Positions 42,191-50,658 are shown, counted from the first letter of the stretch. The stretch: DNA of 64,000 nucleotides from Klenkia taihuensis (GCF_900112525.1 NZ_FOMD01000002.1:1-64000); one strand, 5' to 3'. Program-made: numbers and translations. The notes: generated by a model not told the origin, from the letters alone.

Positions 42191-42227
42191 ACCGCAACCA
42201 TCCTCGAACACCGTTAGGGTGTCAAGC
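42191..42227. promoter_or_regulatory. Divergent ABC/tetR promoter with TetR operator
   Basis: Minus strand: -35 TTGACA (42220-42225), 17-bp spacer, -10 GATGGT (42197-42202), 6 nt to ATG 42190. Plus strand: -10 TAGGGT (42215-42220), 7 nt to GTG 42228. A perfect dyad ACACC-GTTAG-GGTGT (42208-42222) covers the minus-strand spacer and the plus-strand -10, so one bound repressor would block both promoters. Confidence 0.65.
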
Positions 42228-42854
42228 GTGCCGCTGACCCGTGACGACGTCGTCCGCGCGGCGGTGGAGGTGATCGACGCCGACGGCCTGGCCGGTCTGA
42301 CCCTGCGCGGGCTGGCCAAGCGGCTGGGCGTCAGCGCGCCCACGCTCTACTGGCACGTCACCGACAAGCGGCACCTGCTCGACCTGGTCGCCGAGCACGT
42401 CCTCGCCGAGCTGCCCGCCCGCCGCGCCCCGACGGAGGGCGAGGCGGTGCTGGACTGGCTGGCCGACGGGATCCGGGTCCGCCGCGCCGCCCTGCTCGCC
42501 CACCGGGACAGCGCGCTCGTCGTCGCGGGCAACCGGCCCACCGAGGACGCACTCCCCGAGATCGAGCAGACCCTCGCCACCCTGGTCGGGGCCGGGCTCG
42601 CACCCGGCGAAGCAGTGCAGGTGCTGACCGCGCTGGGCTCCTTCCTGCTCGGCGACGTCCTCGAGACCCAGGCCGCGCAGGACCGACCGGCCACCGCTCC
42701 CGGGCCGGCCCCCACCGGCTTCCCGACCGTGCTCGCCGCGGCGGAGGGCTTCGGCGACGACGAGGACCGCTTCGAGACCGGGCTCGCGCTCCTGCTCGAC
42801 GGCCTCCGCGCCCGGCTGACCGCCCGCACTGCGACCGGGGTGCCGCCCGTCTAG
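42228..42854 (+). CDS. TetR/AcrR-family repressor
   Basis: A 208-residue repressor. The N-terminal helix-turn-helix is LTLRGLAKRLGVSAPTLYWHVTDKRHLLDLV, the Tet(R)-class form with LYWHV. The C-terminal ligand domain resembles the TetR_C tetracycline-type dimer domain (ALLAHRDSALVVAGNRPT). GTG 42228 is 7 nt behind TAGGGT. It is divergent from the DrrAB-like exporter and probably represses both itself and the exporter until drug binds. Confidence 0.92.
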   Translation: MPLTRDDVVRAAVEVIDADGLAGLTLRGLAKRLGVSAPTLYWHVTDKRHLLDLVAEHVLAELPARRAPTEGEAVLDWLADGIRVRRAALLAHRDSALVVAGNRPTEDALPEIEQTLATLVGAGLAPGEAVQVLTALGSFLLGDVLETQAAQDRPATAPGPAPTGFPTVLAAAEGFGDDEDRFETGLALLLDGLRARLTARTATGVPPV

Positions 42855-42865
42855 CGTTCGCCGTC
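42852..42865 (+). promoter_or_regulatory. Leaderless -10 box of epimerase gene
   Basis: TAGCGT (42852-42857), overlapping the tetR stop codon TAG, lies 8 nt before GTG 42866. Confidence 0.45.
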
Positions 42866-43933
42866 GTGCGCATCCTCGTCACCGGCGGAGCCGGGTTCAT
42901 CGGCTCCCACGTCGTCGCCGCCCACCTCGAGGCCGGGCACGAGGTGCGGGTGCTCGACGCGCTGCTGCCCGCCGTCCACCCCGTGTACCCCGACGGCCCG
43001 CCCGGGCTGGACGGCGCCGAGCTGGTGGTCGGCGACGTCCGCAACGCCGCGACCGTGGACCGGGTGCTCGAGGGCGTCGACGCGGTGAACCACCAGGCGG
43101 CGATGGTCGGCCTGGGCATCGACGTGCAGGACATGCCCGCCTACGCCGGGATCAACGACCTGGGGACGGCGGTGCTGCTGGCCGGCATGGCCCGTGCGGG
43201 CATCGGCCGGCTGGTGTTCGCCAGCTCGATGGTGGTCTACGGCGAGGGCCGGTACGAGTGCGCCGAGCACGGCGTCGTCCCGGCCGCGCCCCGCCGGCGC
43301 AGCGACCTCGACGAGGGCCGCTTCGACCCGCCCTGCCCCGTCTGCGGGCGGGAGCTGGCCTGGGGCCGGGTCGGCGAGGAGACCCCGCCCGACCCGCGCA
43401 ACACCTACGCCGCCACCAAGCTCGCCCAGGAGCACCTGTCCTCGGCGTGGGCGCGCTCGACCGGCGGCACCGCGGTGGGGCTGCGGTACCACAACGTCTA
43501 CGGCCCGCGGATGCCGCGCGACACCTTCTACGCCGGCGTCGCCTCGATCTTCCGGTCCTCGCTGGAGGGCGGGAAGGCGCCGCAGGTCTACGAGGACGGC
43601 GGGCAGATGCGCGACTTCGTGCACGTCACCGATGTCGCCCAGGCGAACCTGAAGGCGTTCGAGAACCCGCCCGAGGAGTCGACGCTGCGCACCTACAACG
43701 TCGCCAGCGGCACACCGCACACCGTCGGCGACATGGCCCGTGCGCTGGCCGAGGCGTTCGGCGGCCCCGCGCCGGAGGTCACCGGGCAGTACCGCATCGG
43801 CGACGTCCGGCACGTGGTCGCCAGCCCGTCGCGCGCCCAGGAGGAGCTCGGCTACGCAGCCGAGGTGTCCTTCGAGGACGGCATGCGGGAGTTCGCCACC
43901 GCCGAGCTGCGCGCCGCCCCGCAGGAGCCCTAG
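42866..43933 (+). CDS. NAD-dependent sugar epimerase/dehydratase with CxxC insert
   Basis: A 355-residue extended-SDR enzyme of the nucleotide-sugar epimerase family. NAD motif GGAGFIGSH at 7-15, catalytic Tyr181-x3-Lys185 (NTYAATK), and GLRYHNVYGPRMP. Between the SSMVVYGEG strand and the catalytic Tyr is an insert with C132, H135 and C157-x2-C160 (PCPVCG), which looks like a zinc knuckle; similar inserts occur in some dTDP-rhamnose 4-epimerase-like proteins. The sugar is not identified. GTG 42866 fits a leaderless start. A hairpin follows the stop. Confidence 0.9.
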   Translation: MRILVTGGAGFIGSHVVAAHLEAGHEVRVLDALLPAVHPVYPDGPPGLDGAELVVGDVRNAATVDRVLEGVDAVNHQAAMVGLGIDVQDMPAYAGINDLGTAVLLAGMARAGIGRLVFASSMVVYGEGRYECAEHGVVPAAPRRRSDLDEGRFDPPCPVCGRELAWGRVGEETPPDPRNTYAATKLAQEHLSSAWARSTGGTAVGLRYHNVYGPRMPRDTFYAGVASIFRSSLEGGKAPQVYEDGGQMRDFVHVTDVAQANLKAFENPPEESTLRTYNVASGTPHTVGDMARALAEAFGGPAPEVTGQYRIGDVRHVVASPSRAQEELGYAAEVSFEDGMREFATAELRAAPQEP

Positions 43934-43940
43934 GCCGTCT

Positions 43941-43964
43941 CCGGCGTTTCCGCGGAAACGCCGG
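43941..43964. terminator. Perfect 24-bp palindrome before the HNH gene
   Basis: A 10-bp stem (core GGCGTTTC/GAAACGCC) with loop CGCG, followed by a C/T-rich run (CCCCCTTTCT), begins 7 bp after the epimerase stop. It suits an intrinsic terminator. It shares its design with the hairpin at 45664-45685 on the other side of the HNH gene. Confidence 0.65.
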
Positions 43965-43986
43965 ACCCCCTTTCTGTCGGACCCCC

Positions 43987-45654
43987 GTGCCACTGTTCGC
44001 ACACACGTTCGAACAGCCCGAGGTGGTCCCCGTGCCGGTCCCGTCCGCGCCCCCGCTCGACCCGTCCGCCGTCCCGTCCGCCGTCCCGGACCCTGTACCG
44101 GTCGACCAGCTGGCTGCGCGGTTGCGGGCCGGCGCGGTGTCCCTCTCGGCCGCGACCGCCGCCTGGCTCCTGCTGGTCGAGGAGTTCGACCGCCGCCGTG
44201 GCTGGGCGCTGCCGGGGATCACGTCCTGTGCGCACTGGCTGTCCTGGCAGTGCGGCATCGGCCCCGGCACGGCCCGCGACCACGTCCGCCTGGCCCGCGC
44301 CCTCCCCCGCCTGCCGCAGGTCAGCGAGCAGCTCCGCTCCGGGGCCATCTCCTTCGCCAAGGCCCGGGCCGTCGTCCGCGTCGCCGACGCCGACACCGAA
44401 CCGGTGCTGCTGCGGCTGGCCGAGCACTGCACCGCCGCGCAGCTGGAGAAGGTGGTGGCCGGCTGGCGCCGCTCGGACGCGGTGCAGACGCAGGACGCGC
44501 GCACCCGGAGCGAGGTCGCCGAGCAGGTCGCGCGGGAGGACGCCCTGGCCGCAGGCGCCTCCGACGACGCAGCCGCCCGCGCCGGGGCCGAGGCCGCTGC
44601 CGCGGTCTGGCTGGAGGCCTGGCCCGACGGGGCCGACCCGCGGCAGCCGGCGCCCGGGTGGGAGCAGCGCTTCGACTGGCGGGACGAGGGCGACGGCAGC
44701 GTCACGCTCCGGCTCCGGCTGTCCGCGGAGGACGCCGCCGAGCTCGTCGCCGCGGTCGAGCACCGCGCCGAGGTGCTGACCAGGCGTGAGCGGGTGGCCG
44801 GCCGCCGTCGGGAGGAGACGGACCCGGAGCAGGACCCGGAGCAGGACCCGGCTGTCGACTGGCAGGGCTGGGTGGCCGGGGACGACCTGTCCGACGACCG
44901 CACAGCCGTCCGAGGCCTCGAGGTCGCCGCCGCGCGCCGCGCACGGGTGACCGTCGCCCGCACCACGGCCCTGCTCGACGTCGTCCGGGCCGGCGTGGGC
45001 GCGGTCGACACCCGGCCCGGTGACCCCGCCCGGCGGGAGGTGCTCATCCGGGTCGACGCGCAGGTGCTGGCCGACGACGCCGCGGCCGGTCAGGCCTCGG
45101 TCGGCTCGGTCGCGGCGCTCAGCCCGGCCGCTGCCCGCCGGCTGGCCTGCGACGCCGCGGTCACGACCGTGCTGGTCGACGGCGCACAGGCGCTCGCCGT
45201 CGGCCGGGCCCGGCGGTTCGCGACGAGGACGCAACGTCGCGCGCTGCTCCTGCGCGACGGCGGCTGCACCCGCCCGGGGTGCGCCGAGACCAGGCCCGAG
45301 CGCCTGCACGCGCACCACCTGGTGCCCTGGCTGGCCGGCGGCCGCACCGACGTCGGCAACCTGGCCCTGCTCTGCGACCGGTGCCACGGCCTCGTGCACG
45401 ACCTCGACCTGGTCCTCGCGCGCTCGGCCGACGGCCGGCTCACCGCCCGGAGGGCCGACGGGGAGCCCGTGTGGGCCGTGCCCGAGCCCGACGGCACCGC
45501 GCTCGCTCCCCCACCCCGCGACGGGCTGCCGGCTTCCTGGCGGGCCAACGGCGAACGCCTGGCGATCGGGTACGCGCTGGGTGTGCTGCTCGACAACCGG
45601 GCGGCGCTGCGCCGTCGACTGCGCAGCGCCGAGGCCGTGCCCGACGCGGCCTGA
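43987..45654 (+). CDS. DUF222 / HNH endonuclease (13E12-repeat family)
   Basis: A 555-residue protein. After a Pro/Val-rich tail, the DUF222 helical domain covers ~40-400 (QLAARLRAGAVSLSAATAAWLLLVEEFDRR, FAKARAVVRVAD), and a C-terminal HNH nuclease domain has C427-x4-C432, HAHH at 441-444 and CDRCH at 463-467, all metal and catalytic positions present. An acidic Glu/Asp-Pro-Glu-Gln repeat lies mid-protein (~280). This family is multi-copy in actinobacterial genomes (REP13E12 in M. tuberculosis) and is thought to spread as mobile or homing-like units. GTG 43987 is the assumed start. Related hairpins flank the gene. Confidence 0.9.
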   Translation: MPLFAHTFEQPEVVPVPVPSAPPLDPSAVPSAVPDPVPVDQLAARLRAGAVSLSAATAAWLLLVEEFDRRRGWALPGITSCAHWLSWQCGIGPGTARDHVRLARALPRLPQVSEQLRSGAISFAKARAVVRVADADTEPVLLRLAEHCTAAQLEKVVAGWRRSDAVQTQDARTRSEVAEQVAREDALAAGASDDAAARAGAEAAAAVWLEAWPDGADPRQPAPGWEQRFDWRDEGDGSVTLRLRLSAEDAAELVAAVEHRAEVLTRRERVAGRRREETDPEQDPEQDPAVDWQGWVAGDDLSDDRTAVRGLEVAAARRARVTVARTTALLDVVRAGVGAVDTRPGDPARREVLIRVDAQVLADDAAAGQASVGSVAALSPAAARRLACDAAVTTVLVDGAQALAVGRARRFATRTQRRALLLRDGGCTRPGCAETRPERLHAHHLVPWLAGGRTDVGNLALLCDRCHGLVHDLDLVLARSADGRLTARRADGEPVWAVPEPDGTALAPPPRDGLPASWRANGERLAIGYALGVLLDNRAALRRRLRSAEAVPDAA

Positions 45655-45663
45655 CCGCCGGCC

Positions 45664-45685
45664 GGGCGTCTCCGCGGGGACGCCC
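45664..45685. terminator. Hairpin after the HNH gene, related to 43941-43964
   Basis: A 9-bp stem with loop CGCG (core GGCGTCTC/GGGACGCC; one T-G pair) lies 9 bp after the HNH stop. Compared with the upstream hairpin, one stem pair is changed from T-A to C-G and the next from T-A to T-G, so pairing is kept. Confidence 0.6.
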
Positions 45686-45690
45686 TGAGC

Positions 45691-46578
45691 TCAGGCGGGG
45701 GCGACCGGCACGGGGTCGGGGGTGCGGGTCCGCCGGGTCGCCAGCACGCAGCCGACCAGGATCACCGGCAGCCCGACCGCGATCCCGACGGTGAACGGCT
45801 CGTCGAGCAGCAGCACCCCCAGCAGCACGGCGACCGCCGGGTTCACGAACGTGATCACCAGCGCCCGCTGCGGCCCGACCTCGCGGATCAGCCGGAAGAA
45901 CAGCACCAGGGCCAGCGCGGTGCACACCAGACCGAGCACGACGACGGCGGCCACCGCGTCCAGCGGGGCGCCGGAGAACTGGTCCAGCCGCGGGACGGCG
46001 AACGGCGCGTAGACCAGCGCCGTCACCGTGAGCGCCACCGCGCTCGCGGCCACCCCCGGCACGTCGGAGAGCTTCCGGCTGATGATCAGCGGCGCCGTCC
46101 CGTACCCGAGGACGGTGAGGACGACGGCGCCGATGGCGACCAGTTCCGCGCCGCGGACGTCCAGGCCCAGCAGCGCGACGATGCCGACGACGCCGAGCAC
46201 CATCCCTCCGACGCGGACCCGCGACAGGGGCTCCTCCCCGCCCACCAGCCGCCCGGCGAGCGCGGCGACGAAGGGCACGGTGGCCACCAGCAGGCCGGTG
46301 AGCGAGGACGACAACGTCTGCTCGGCGATGCTCAGCAGCAACCACGGGCCGGTCATCTCCAGCACGGTGAACCCCAGCAGCGGCTTCCAGTGCCGGGCCA
46401 AGCCGCGCAGCTGGCCCCGGGCGACCACCAGCGGCACCAGCAGCACCGCGCCGAGCACGCAGCGGGCGAACACCACCAGCACGGGGTCGAAGGTGCCGAC
46501 GGCGACCTTGATGAGCAGGTAGGGCACGCCCCAGATGACCGACATGGCGACGAACAGCGCCCAGCCCCGACGACTCAC
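45691..46578 (-). CDS. EamA/DMT family transporter
   Basis: A 295-residue ten-helix exporter with two EamA repeats: WALFVAMSVIWGVPYLLIKVAV at the start (typical first-repeat motif), LLLSIAEQTLSSSLTGLLVATVPF, and VITFVNPAVAVLLGVLLLDEPF in the second. GTG 46578 is chosen over ATG 46620 because a CAGGAT box lies 6 nt upstream and homologues begin here; ATG 46620 would add 14 residues. Substrate unknown. Confidence 0.86.
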   Translation of the reverse strand: MSRRGWALFVAMSVIWGVPYLLIKVAVGTFDPVLVVFARCVLGAVLLVPLVVARGQLRGLARHWKPLLGFTVLEMTGPWLLLSIAEQTLSSSLTGLLVATVPFVAALAGRLVGGEEPLSRVRVGGMVLGVVGIVALLGLDVRGAELVAIGAVVLTVLGYGTAPLIISRKLSDVPGVAASAVALTVTALVYAPFAVPRLDQFSGAPLDAVAAVVVLGLVCTALALVLFFRLIREVGPQRALVITFVNPAVAVLLGVLLLDEPFTVGIAVGLPVILVGCVLATRRTRTPDPVPVAPA

Positions 46579-46590
46579 CGGCACATCCTG
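46579..46590 (-). promoter_or_regulatory. Possible -10 box of EamA gene
   Basis: CAGGAT (minus strand, 46585-46590) ends 6 nt before GTG 46578. AGGA inside it could instead act as a ribosome-binding site. Confidence 0.3.
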
Positions 46591-46650
46591 CGCTGCCCCG
46601 CGCACGGGGTCAGCAGGCATCCCTGCCAGCGACCGCCGGGTTCCTGCCGA

Positions 46651-47994
46651 TCACCACTCGGTGCGGACGGTCACCTCGACCACGATCGCCAGCACGGCGC
46701 CGAGGGCGAGCCAGACCCGGCGCTGGCGCCGGGGCAGGAAGGCCGTCGCGCAGAGCACCCAGACGTAGAACGGCAGCCAGATCCGCTCGGTCTCCCCGCG
46801 CACCAGGCCGGTGGCGTCGCTGGCCAGGATGCCGACCAGCGCGGCCAGCGGCAGCAGCGCGAGCCGGTGCCGGCGCAGCGAGGCCAGCCCGGCGATCGCC
46901 GCCGGGCCGACCGCTACGGCGCCCGCGGCCAGGTTGGAGAAGAGGAAGTAGGCCAGCGGCCGGTTCGCGTAGGACGGCCCCGAGCGCACCCGGTCACCCG
47001 CCGCGTGGAACCCGTCGAGCCACCAGTAGCCGCCGAGCAGGAACAGCCCGACCACCACGAGGACGCCGACCGCGCCGACGGCCAGCACCCGGACCACCCC
47101 GCCCCAGCCCAGCGCCTTCCGGTGCACGAGCACGACCACGATCGCGACCAGGCCCAGCGCGGTCAGCCCGAAGGACAGGAACAGCGCCAGCCCGAGCAGC
47201 AGGCCACCCGCCAGCGCCTTGGCGTCCCGCCGCCACCCGGTCGAGACCGCCGCCGTGGCCAGCCCGGCCACGCCCCAGGAGGCGACGCCGGCGAACAGCG
47301 CGTCGGCGCTGGTCGCGATCCACAGCGCGATCGGCGCCAGCACCAGGAACGGCGCCACGACCCGCGCCCGTGCCTCGTCGGCGACCGCCCGCACGGTGAG
47401 GAGCACGGCCGGGACGGCGAGGACCCCGCCCGCGATGCACAGCGCGGCGTCCCAGCCCAGGCCCGACAGGCCCAGCCGGTCCAGCAGCACGAACGCCAGC
47501 AGCGCGCCCGGCGGGTGCCCGGCGACGTGGGTGGTCCACGGGTCGGCGGAGTCGGCGGGGACGAACTGCGTGAACGTCGACAGGAACGTGCCGATCGAGC
47601 CCACCCGCGGCACGTCGTGCGGGTACTCGTAGACCACCGACAGCGGCTCGGGCAGCCGGTGCCAGCCGCTGCTCAGCGCCAGCGCCACCGCCCACACGGC
47701 GGCGGCCACCGCCGAGCCCACGGCGAGCACCCCGAACCGGACCCGAGCGGCAAGCCCGGGGCCGACCAGCACGAGGACGAGCCCGACCACCACCGGCATC
47801 AGCACCCGCGGGGTGAGCACCACCTCGAAGCCGCCCCGCAGCACGTAGCCGCCGAGCAGGTGCAGCACCGTCCCGCCCTGCGCCAGGTGCCGGCCGACCA
47901 GCGCCACGACCGTCACGAACACCGCCGTGGCCACCACCGCGACCACCGGCAGCGCCCGGCGCACCCGGGACGTCGTGGGCTCTGCGCTGGTCAC
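46651..47994 (-). CDS. Polytopic membrane glycosyltransferase-like protein
   Basis: A 447-residue membrane protein with about eleven helices and a large outside loop after helix three (PEPLSVVYEYPHDVPRVGS...TTHVAGHPPGALLAFVLLDR). The loop carries an Asp and HPPG, as in polyprenyl-phosphate-dependent GT-C transferases of the GT87/GT39 type; I cannot fix the family. GTG 47994 has TACAGT 8 nt upstream. It is divergent from a cytosolic GT2 gene, which might make its lipid-linked donor. Confidence 0.75.
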   Translation of the reverse strand: MTSAEPTTSRVRRALPVVAVVATAVFVTVVALVGRHLAQGGTVLHLLGGYVLRGGFEVVLTPRVLMPVVVGLVLVLVGPGLAARVRFGVLAVGSAVAAAVWAVALALSSGWHRLPEPLSVVYEYPHDVPRVGSIGTFLSTFTQFVPADSADPWTTHVAGHPPGALLAFVLLDRLGLSGLGWDAALCIAGGVLAVPAVLLTVRAVADEARARVVAPFLVLAPIALWIATSADALFAGVASWGVAGLATAAVSTGWRRDAKALAGGLLLGLALFLSFGLTALGLVAIVVVLVHRKALGWGGVVRVLAVGAVGVLVVVGLFLLGGYWWLDGFHAAGDRVRSGPSYANRPLAYFLFSNLAAGAVAVGPAAIAGLASLRRHRLALLPLAALVGILASDATGLVRGETERIWLPFYVWVLCATAFLPRRQRRVWLALGAVLAIVVEVTVRTEW

Positions 47995-48052
47995 GAGGTC
48001 GGACTGTAGGTGTCGACGAGCAGGAGCGCCGGACCGCGGTTAGCGTCCCCTG
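47995..48052. promoter_or_regulatory. Divergent leaderless promoters of two glycosyltransferase genes
   Basis: Minus strand TACAGT (48003-48008) is 8 nt from GTG 47994; plus strand TAGCGT (48041-48046) is 6 nt from GTG 48053. Confidence 0.5.
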
Positions 48053-48706
48053 GTGCCCGACGTCGTCCTGCCCTGCCTCGACGAGGCCGGGGCACTGCCC
48101 TGGGTCCTGTCCCGCCTGCCCGAGGGCTACCGCGCCATCGTCGCCGACAACGGCTCGACCGACGGCTCCGCGCAGATCGCCGCCGACCACGGCGCGACCG
48201 TCGTGCACGTGCCCCAGCGCGGGTTCGGCGCCGCCGCGCACGCCGGCCTGGAGGCCGCGACGGCCGACGTCGTGTGCTTCTGCGACGCCGACGCCTCCAT
48301 GGACCCCCGGCAGCTCCCCCGTGTCGCCGGCCCGGTCGAGGCCGGCGAGGCCGACCTCGTGCTCGGCCGCCGGCGCCCGAGCAGCCGGGGCGCCTGGCCG
48401 CCGCACGCCCGGGTCGCCAACACCGCGCTGAGCATCCTCATGCGCCGGCGCACCGGCCTGCGGCTGCACGACCTCGGCCCGATGCGCGCCGCCCGCCGCG
48501 CCGACCTGCTGGCCCTGGGCATCACCGACCGCCGCTTCGGCTACCCGCTGGAGATGGTCACCAAGGCCTCGGACGCCGGCTGGCGAATCCGGGAGCTGGA
48601 CGTCGACTACCACCCCCGCGCCGACGGCACGAAGTCCAAGGTGACCGGCACCGTGCTGGGCACCGCCAAGACCGTCCGCGACATGTCCCGGGTGCTGTCC
48701 CGGTGA
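48053..48706 (+). CDS. Glycosyltransferase family 2
   Basis: A 217-residue GT-A enzyme. Donor-binding VVLPCLDEAGALPWVLSRL, IVADNGSTDGS, then the DxD motif in CFCDADASMDPRQL, and RFGYPLEMVTKASDAGWRIRELDVDYHPR near the C-terminus. It lacks membrane helices, so it is cytosolic or peripheral. Its stop overlaps the next gene (GTGA). It is not GpgS (GT81, ~320 residues), which occupies a similar site in mycobacteria. Confidence 0.9.
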   Translation: MPDVVLPCLDEAGALPWVLSRLPEGYRAIVADNGSTDGSAQIAADHGATVVHVPQRGFGAAAHAGLEAATADVVCFCDADASMDPRQLPRVAGPVEAGEADLVLGRRRPSSRGAWPPHARVANTALSILMRRRTGLRLHDLGPMRAARRADLLALGITDRRFGYPLEMVTKASDAGWRIRELDVDYHPRADGTKSKVTGTVLGTAKTVRDMSRVLSR

Positions 48707-49353
48707 CCCAGCTGCTGGTCATCACCAAGGCCCCGGTGCCCGGGCGGAGCAAGACCCGGCTCACCCCGCCGTGCACGCCGGAGCAAGCCGCCGCCGTGGC
48801 GTCCGCAGCGGTGGCCGACACCCTGGACGTCGTCCGGGCCACGCCCGTGCAGCGGAGGGTCGTGGCGCTGGACGGCGCCCCCGGCGACCTGGACCTCGCC
48901 GGCATGGTCGTCGTCCCCCAGGTCGAGGGCGACCTCGGCACCCGCCTGGCCGCGGCGTTCGCCGACGCGATGGCCGGCGACGGAGACCTGCCCACCCTGC
49001 TGGTCGGCATGGACACCCCGCAGATCAGCCCCGAGCTGCTCACCGACTCCCTCGCCCGGTTGGTCACCGCCGGCCCGGGCAGCGTCGTGCTCGGCACCGC
49101 CCCCGACGGCGGCTGGTGGGCCCTGGGCGTGCACTCCCCCGAGGCCGCCGCCGTCCTGCCCGACGTCCCGATGTCCCGCGACGACACCGCGGTCAACACC
49201 CGCGCGGCGCTGGAGGCGGCCGGGCTGACCGTCCTGGACCTGCCGCAGCTCACCGACGTCGACCACTGGGCCGAGGCGGTGGAGGTCGCCGCGCTGTGCC
49301 CCGAGGGCAGCCGGATGCGGCGCACCGTCGAGGAGATCGCCGGCCTGCTCTGA
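48703..49353 (+). CDS. DUF2064 / TIGR04282-type glycosyltransferase-like protein
   Basis: A 216-residue protein of the DUF2064 family, which has a nucleotidyltransferase-like GT-A fold. Motifs: LLVITKAPVPGRSKTRLTPPCTPEQAA (phosphate-binding KTRL), LLVGMDTPQISPELL (metal-binding D region), and VVLGTAPDGGWWALGV. Related proteins are annotated in arsenosugar biosynthesis, but a GT2-DUF2064 pair is common without arsenic genes. GTG 48703 overlaps the GT2 stop. Confidence 0.88.
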   Translation: MTQLLVITKAPVPGRSKTRLTPPCTPEQAAAVASAAVADTLDVVRATPVQRRVVALDGAPGDLDLAGMVVVPQVEGDLGTRLAAAFADAMAGDGDLPTLLVGMDTPQISPELLTDSLARLVTAGPGSVVLGTAPDGGWWALGVHSPEAAAVLPDVPMSRDDTAVNTRAALEAAGLTVLDLPQLTDVDHWAEAVEVAALCPEGSRMRRTVEEIAGLL

Positions 49354-49401
49354 CCCGTCCGGATCGGCGGTCCGCGACGAACCCACGGGGAAGGAGGACC
49401 T

Positions 49402-50658
49402 GTGACCCGAGCACTGGACCGCGTGCTGGGCGCGCGGCTGCCCGACCCGCCCGACGCGCTGCGCCGGGGCCCCTTCCGCGAGGGTGCCTTCCCCAGTCCG
49501 CTGCACACCGAGCGCCGCGCCTCCCGCGTCGGCGTCTGGCTGGGCGCGGGCTTCGTCGTCTGCTTCGTCACCGGGCTGATCAGCCACTGGGTGCAGCAGC
49601 CGCCGTCCTGGTTCGTCTGGCCGGCGAGCCCGGTCTGGCTCTACCGGGTCACCCAGGGCACCCACGTCATGGTCGGGCTGGCGCTCATCCCGCTGCTGCT
49701 GGTCAAGCTGTGGACCGTCTACCCCGGGCTGTTCCGCTGGCCCCCGGCCCGCACCCCGGCCGCGCTGGTGGGCCGGCTGTCCATCCTGGTGCTGGTCGCC
49801 AGCGCGGTGTTCATGCTGGCCACGGGGCTGATCAACATCAGTCAGTGGTACCCGTTCGGCTTCGGGTTCAAGACCGCGCACTACTGGACCGGCTGGGTCG
49901 CCGTCGGCGCCGTGCTCACCCACGTCGGCGCGATGGCCCCGCAGATCCGGCGCGGCCTGGCCCGCCGCGGCAGCCCGGCGGCGACCGCCGGACTGGAGCC
50001 GGCGGAGGCCGAGCAGGTGCGGGCCGAGGACGAGGCCGCCGAGGACGGCGCGGTCAGCCGCCGGGCCTTCGTGGCGACGGCGGCCGTCGCCACCGGCGCG
50101 GTCGCGCTGACCCAGTGGGGCCAGACCATCTCGCCGCTGGCCCAGGTGTCGGTCCTGTCCCCGCGCATCCCCGGCGTCGGCCCGCAGGGCCTGCCCGTCA
50201 ACCAGACCGGCATCACGGCCGGGGTCACCGAGTCCGCCGTCGACCCCGCCTGGCGGCTGGTCGTCGAGGGGCCCACGCCGCTGGAGCTGACCCTGGACGA
50301 CCTGCGCGCGATGCCGCAGCACACCGAGCGGCTGCCGATCGCCTGCGTCGAGGGGTGGAGCGCGAACGCCGAGTGGACCGGCCCGCGGCTGCGCGACGTG
50401 CTCGAGGCCGCCGGCCACCCGCGCGGCACCGTCGTGCACGTCGAGTCCATCCAGACCGGCGGGTCCTACCGGGTCTCGACGGTGTCCAAGCCGCACTCGG
50501 CCAGCGAGAAGACCCTGCTGGCGCTGGAGCTCAACGGCCAGGACCTGGACATCGACCACGGCTACCCCGTGCGGCTCATCGCGCCCAACCGGCCCGGCGC
50601 CATGCAGACCAAGTGGCTGGGGCGCATCGCCCCCGGGGCAGCCGGGGTGGGCTCGTGA
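49402..50658 (+). CDS. Membrane molybdopterin-dependent oxidoreductase with b561-like anchor
   Basis: A 418-residue fusion. Residues 40-180 are four helices resembling a cytochrome b561 anchor with candidate haem histidines H88, H160 and H174. A charged linker leads to SRRAFVATAA (twin-Arg-like, 219-228) and a fifth helix. The C-terminal domain (from ~280) is of the sulfite-oxidase molybdopterin type, with the Mo-binding Cys315 in LPIACVEGWS and YPVRLIAPNRPGAMQTKWLGRI. Electrons from an unknown substrate could pass through haem to the quinone pool. GTG 49402 has GGAAGGAGG at 5 nt. Confidence 0.9.
   Translation: MTRALDRVLGARLPDPPDALRRGPFREGAFPSPLHTERRASRVGVWLGAGFVVCFVTGLISHWVQQPPSWFVWPASPVWLYRVTQGTHVMVGLALIPLLLVKLWTVYPGLFRWPPARTPAALVGRLSILVLVASAVFMLATGLINISQWYPFGFGFKTAHYWTGWVAVGAVLTHVGAMAPQIRRGLARRGSPAATAGLEPAEAEQVRAEDEAAEDGAVSRRAFVATAAVATGAVALTQWGQTISPLAQVSVLSPRIPGVGPQGLPVNQTGITAGVTESAVDPAWRLVVEGPTPLELTLDDLRAMPQHTERLPIACVEGWSANAEWTGPRLRDVLEAAGHPRGTVVHVESIQTGGSYRVSTVSKPHSASEKTLLALELNGQDLDIDHGYPVRLIAPNRPGAMQTKWLGRIAPGAAGVGS

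Noticed and set aside
43993-44016. CTGTTCG...CGAACAG inverted repeat resembling a LexA box
   Set aside because: The actinobacterial SOS box is CGAAC-N4-GTTCG; here the half-sites are in the opposite order with a 10-bp spacer, and it lies inside the HNH coding sequence.
48053-48706. GT2 gene as glucosyl-3-phosphoglycerate synthase (gpgS), expected at this place by mycobacterial synteny
   Set aside because: It is ~100 residues shorter than GpgS and has ordinary GT2 motifs, not those of GT81.
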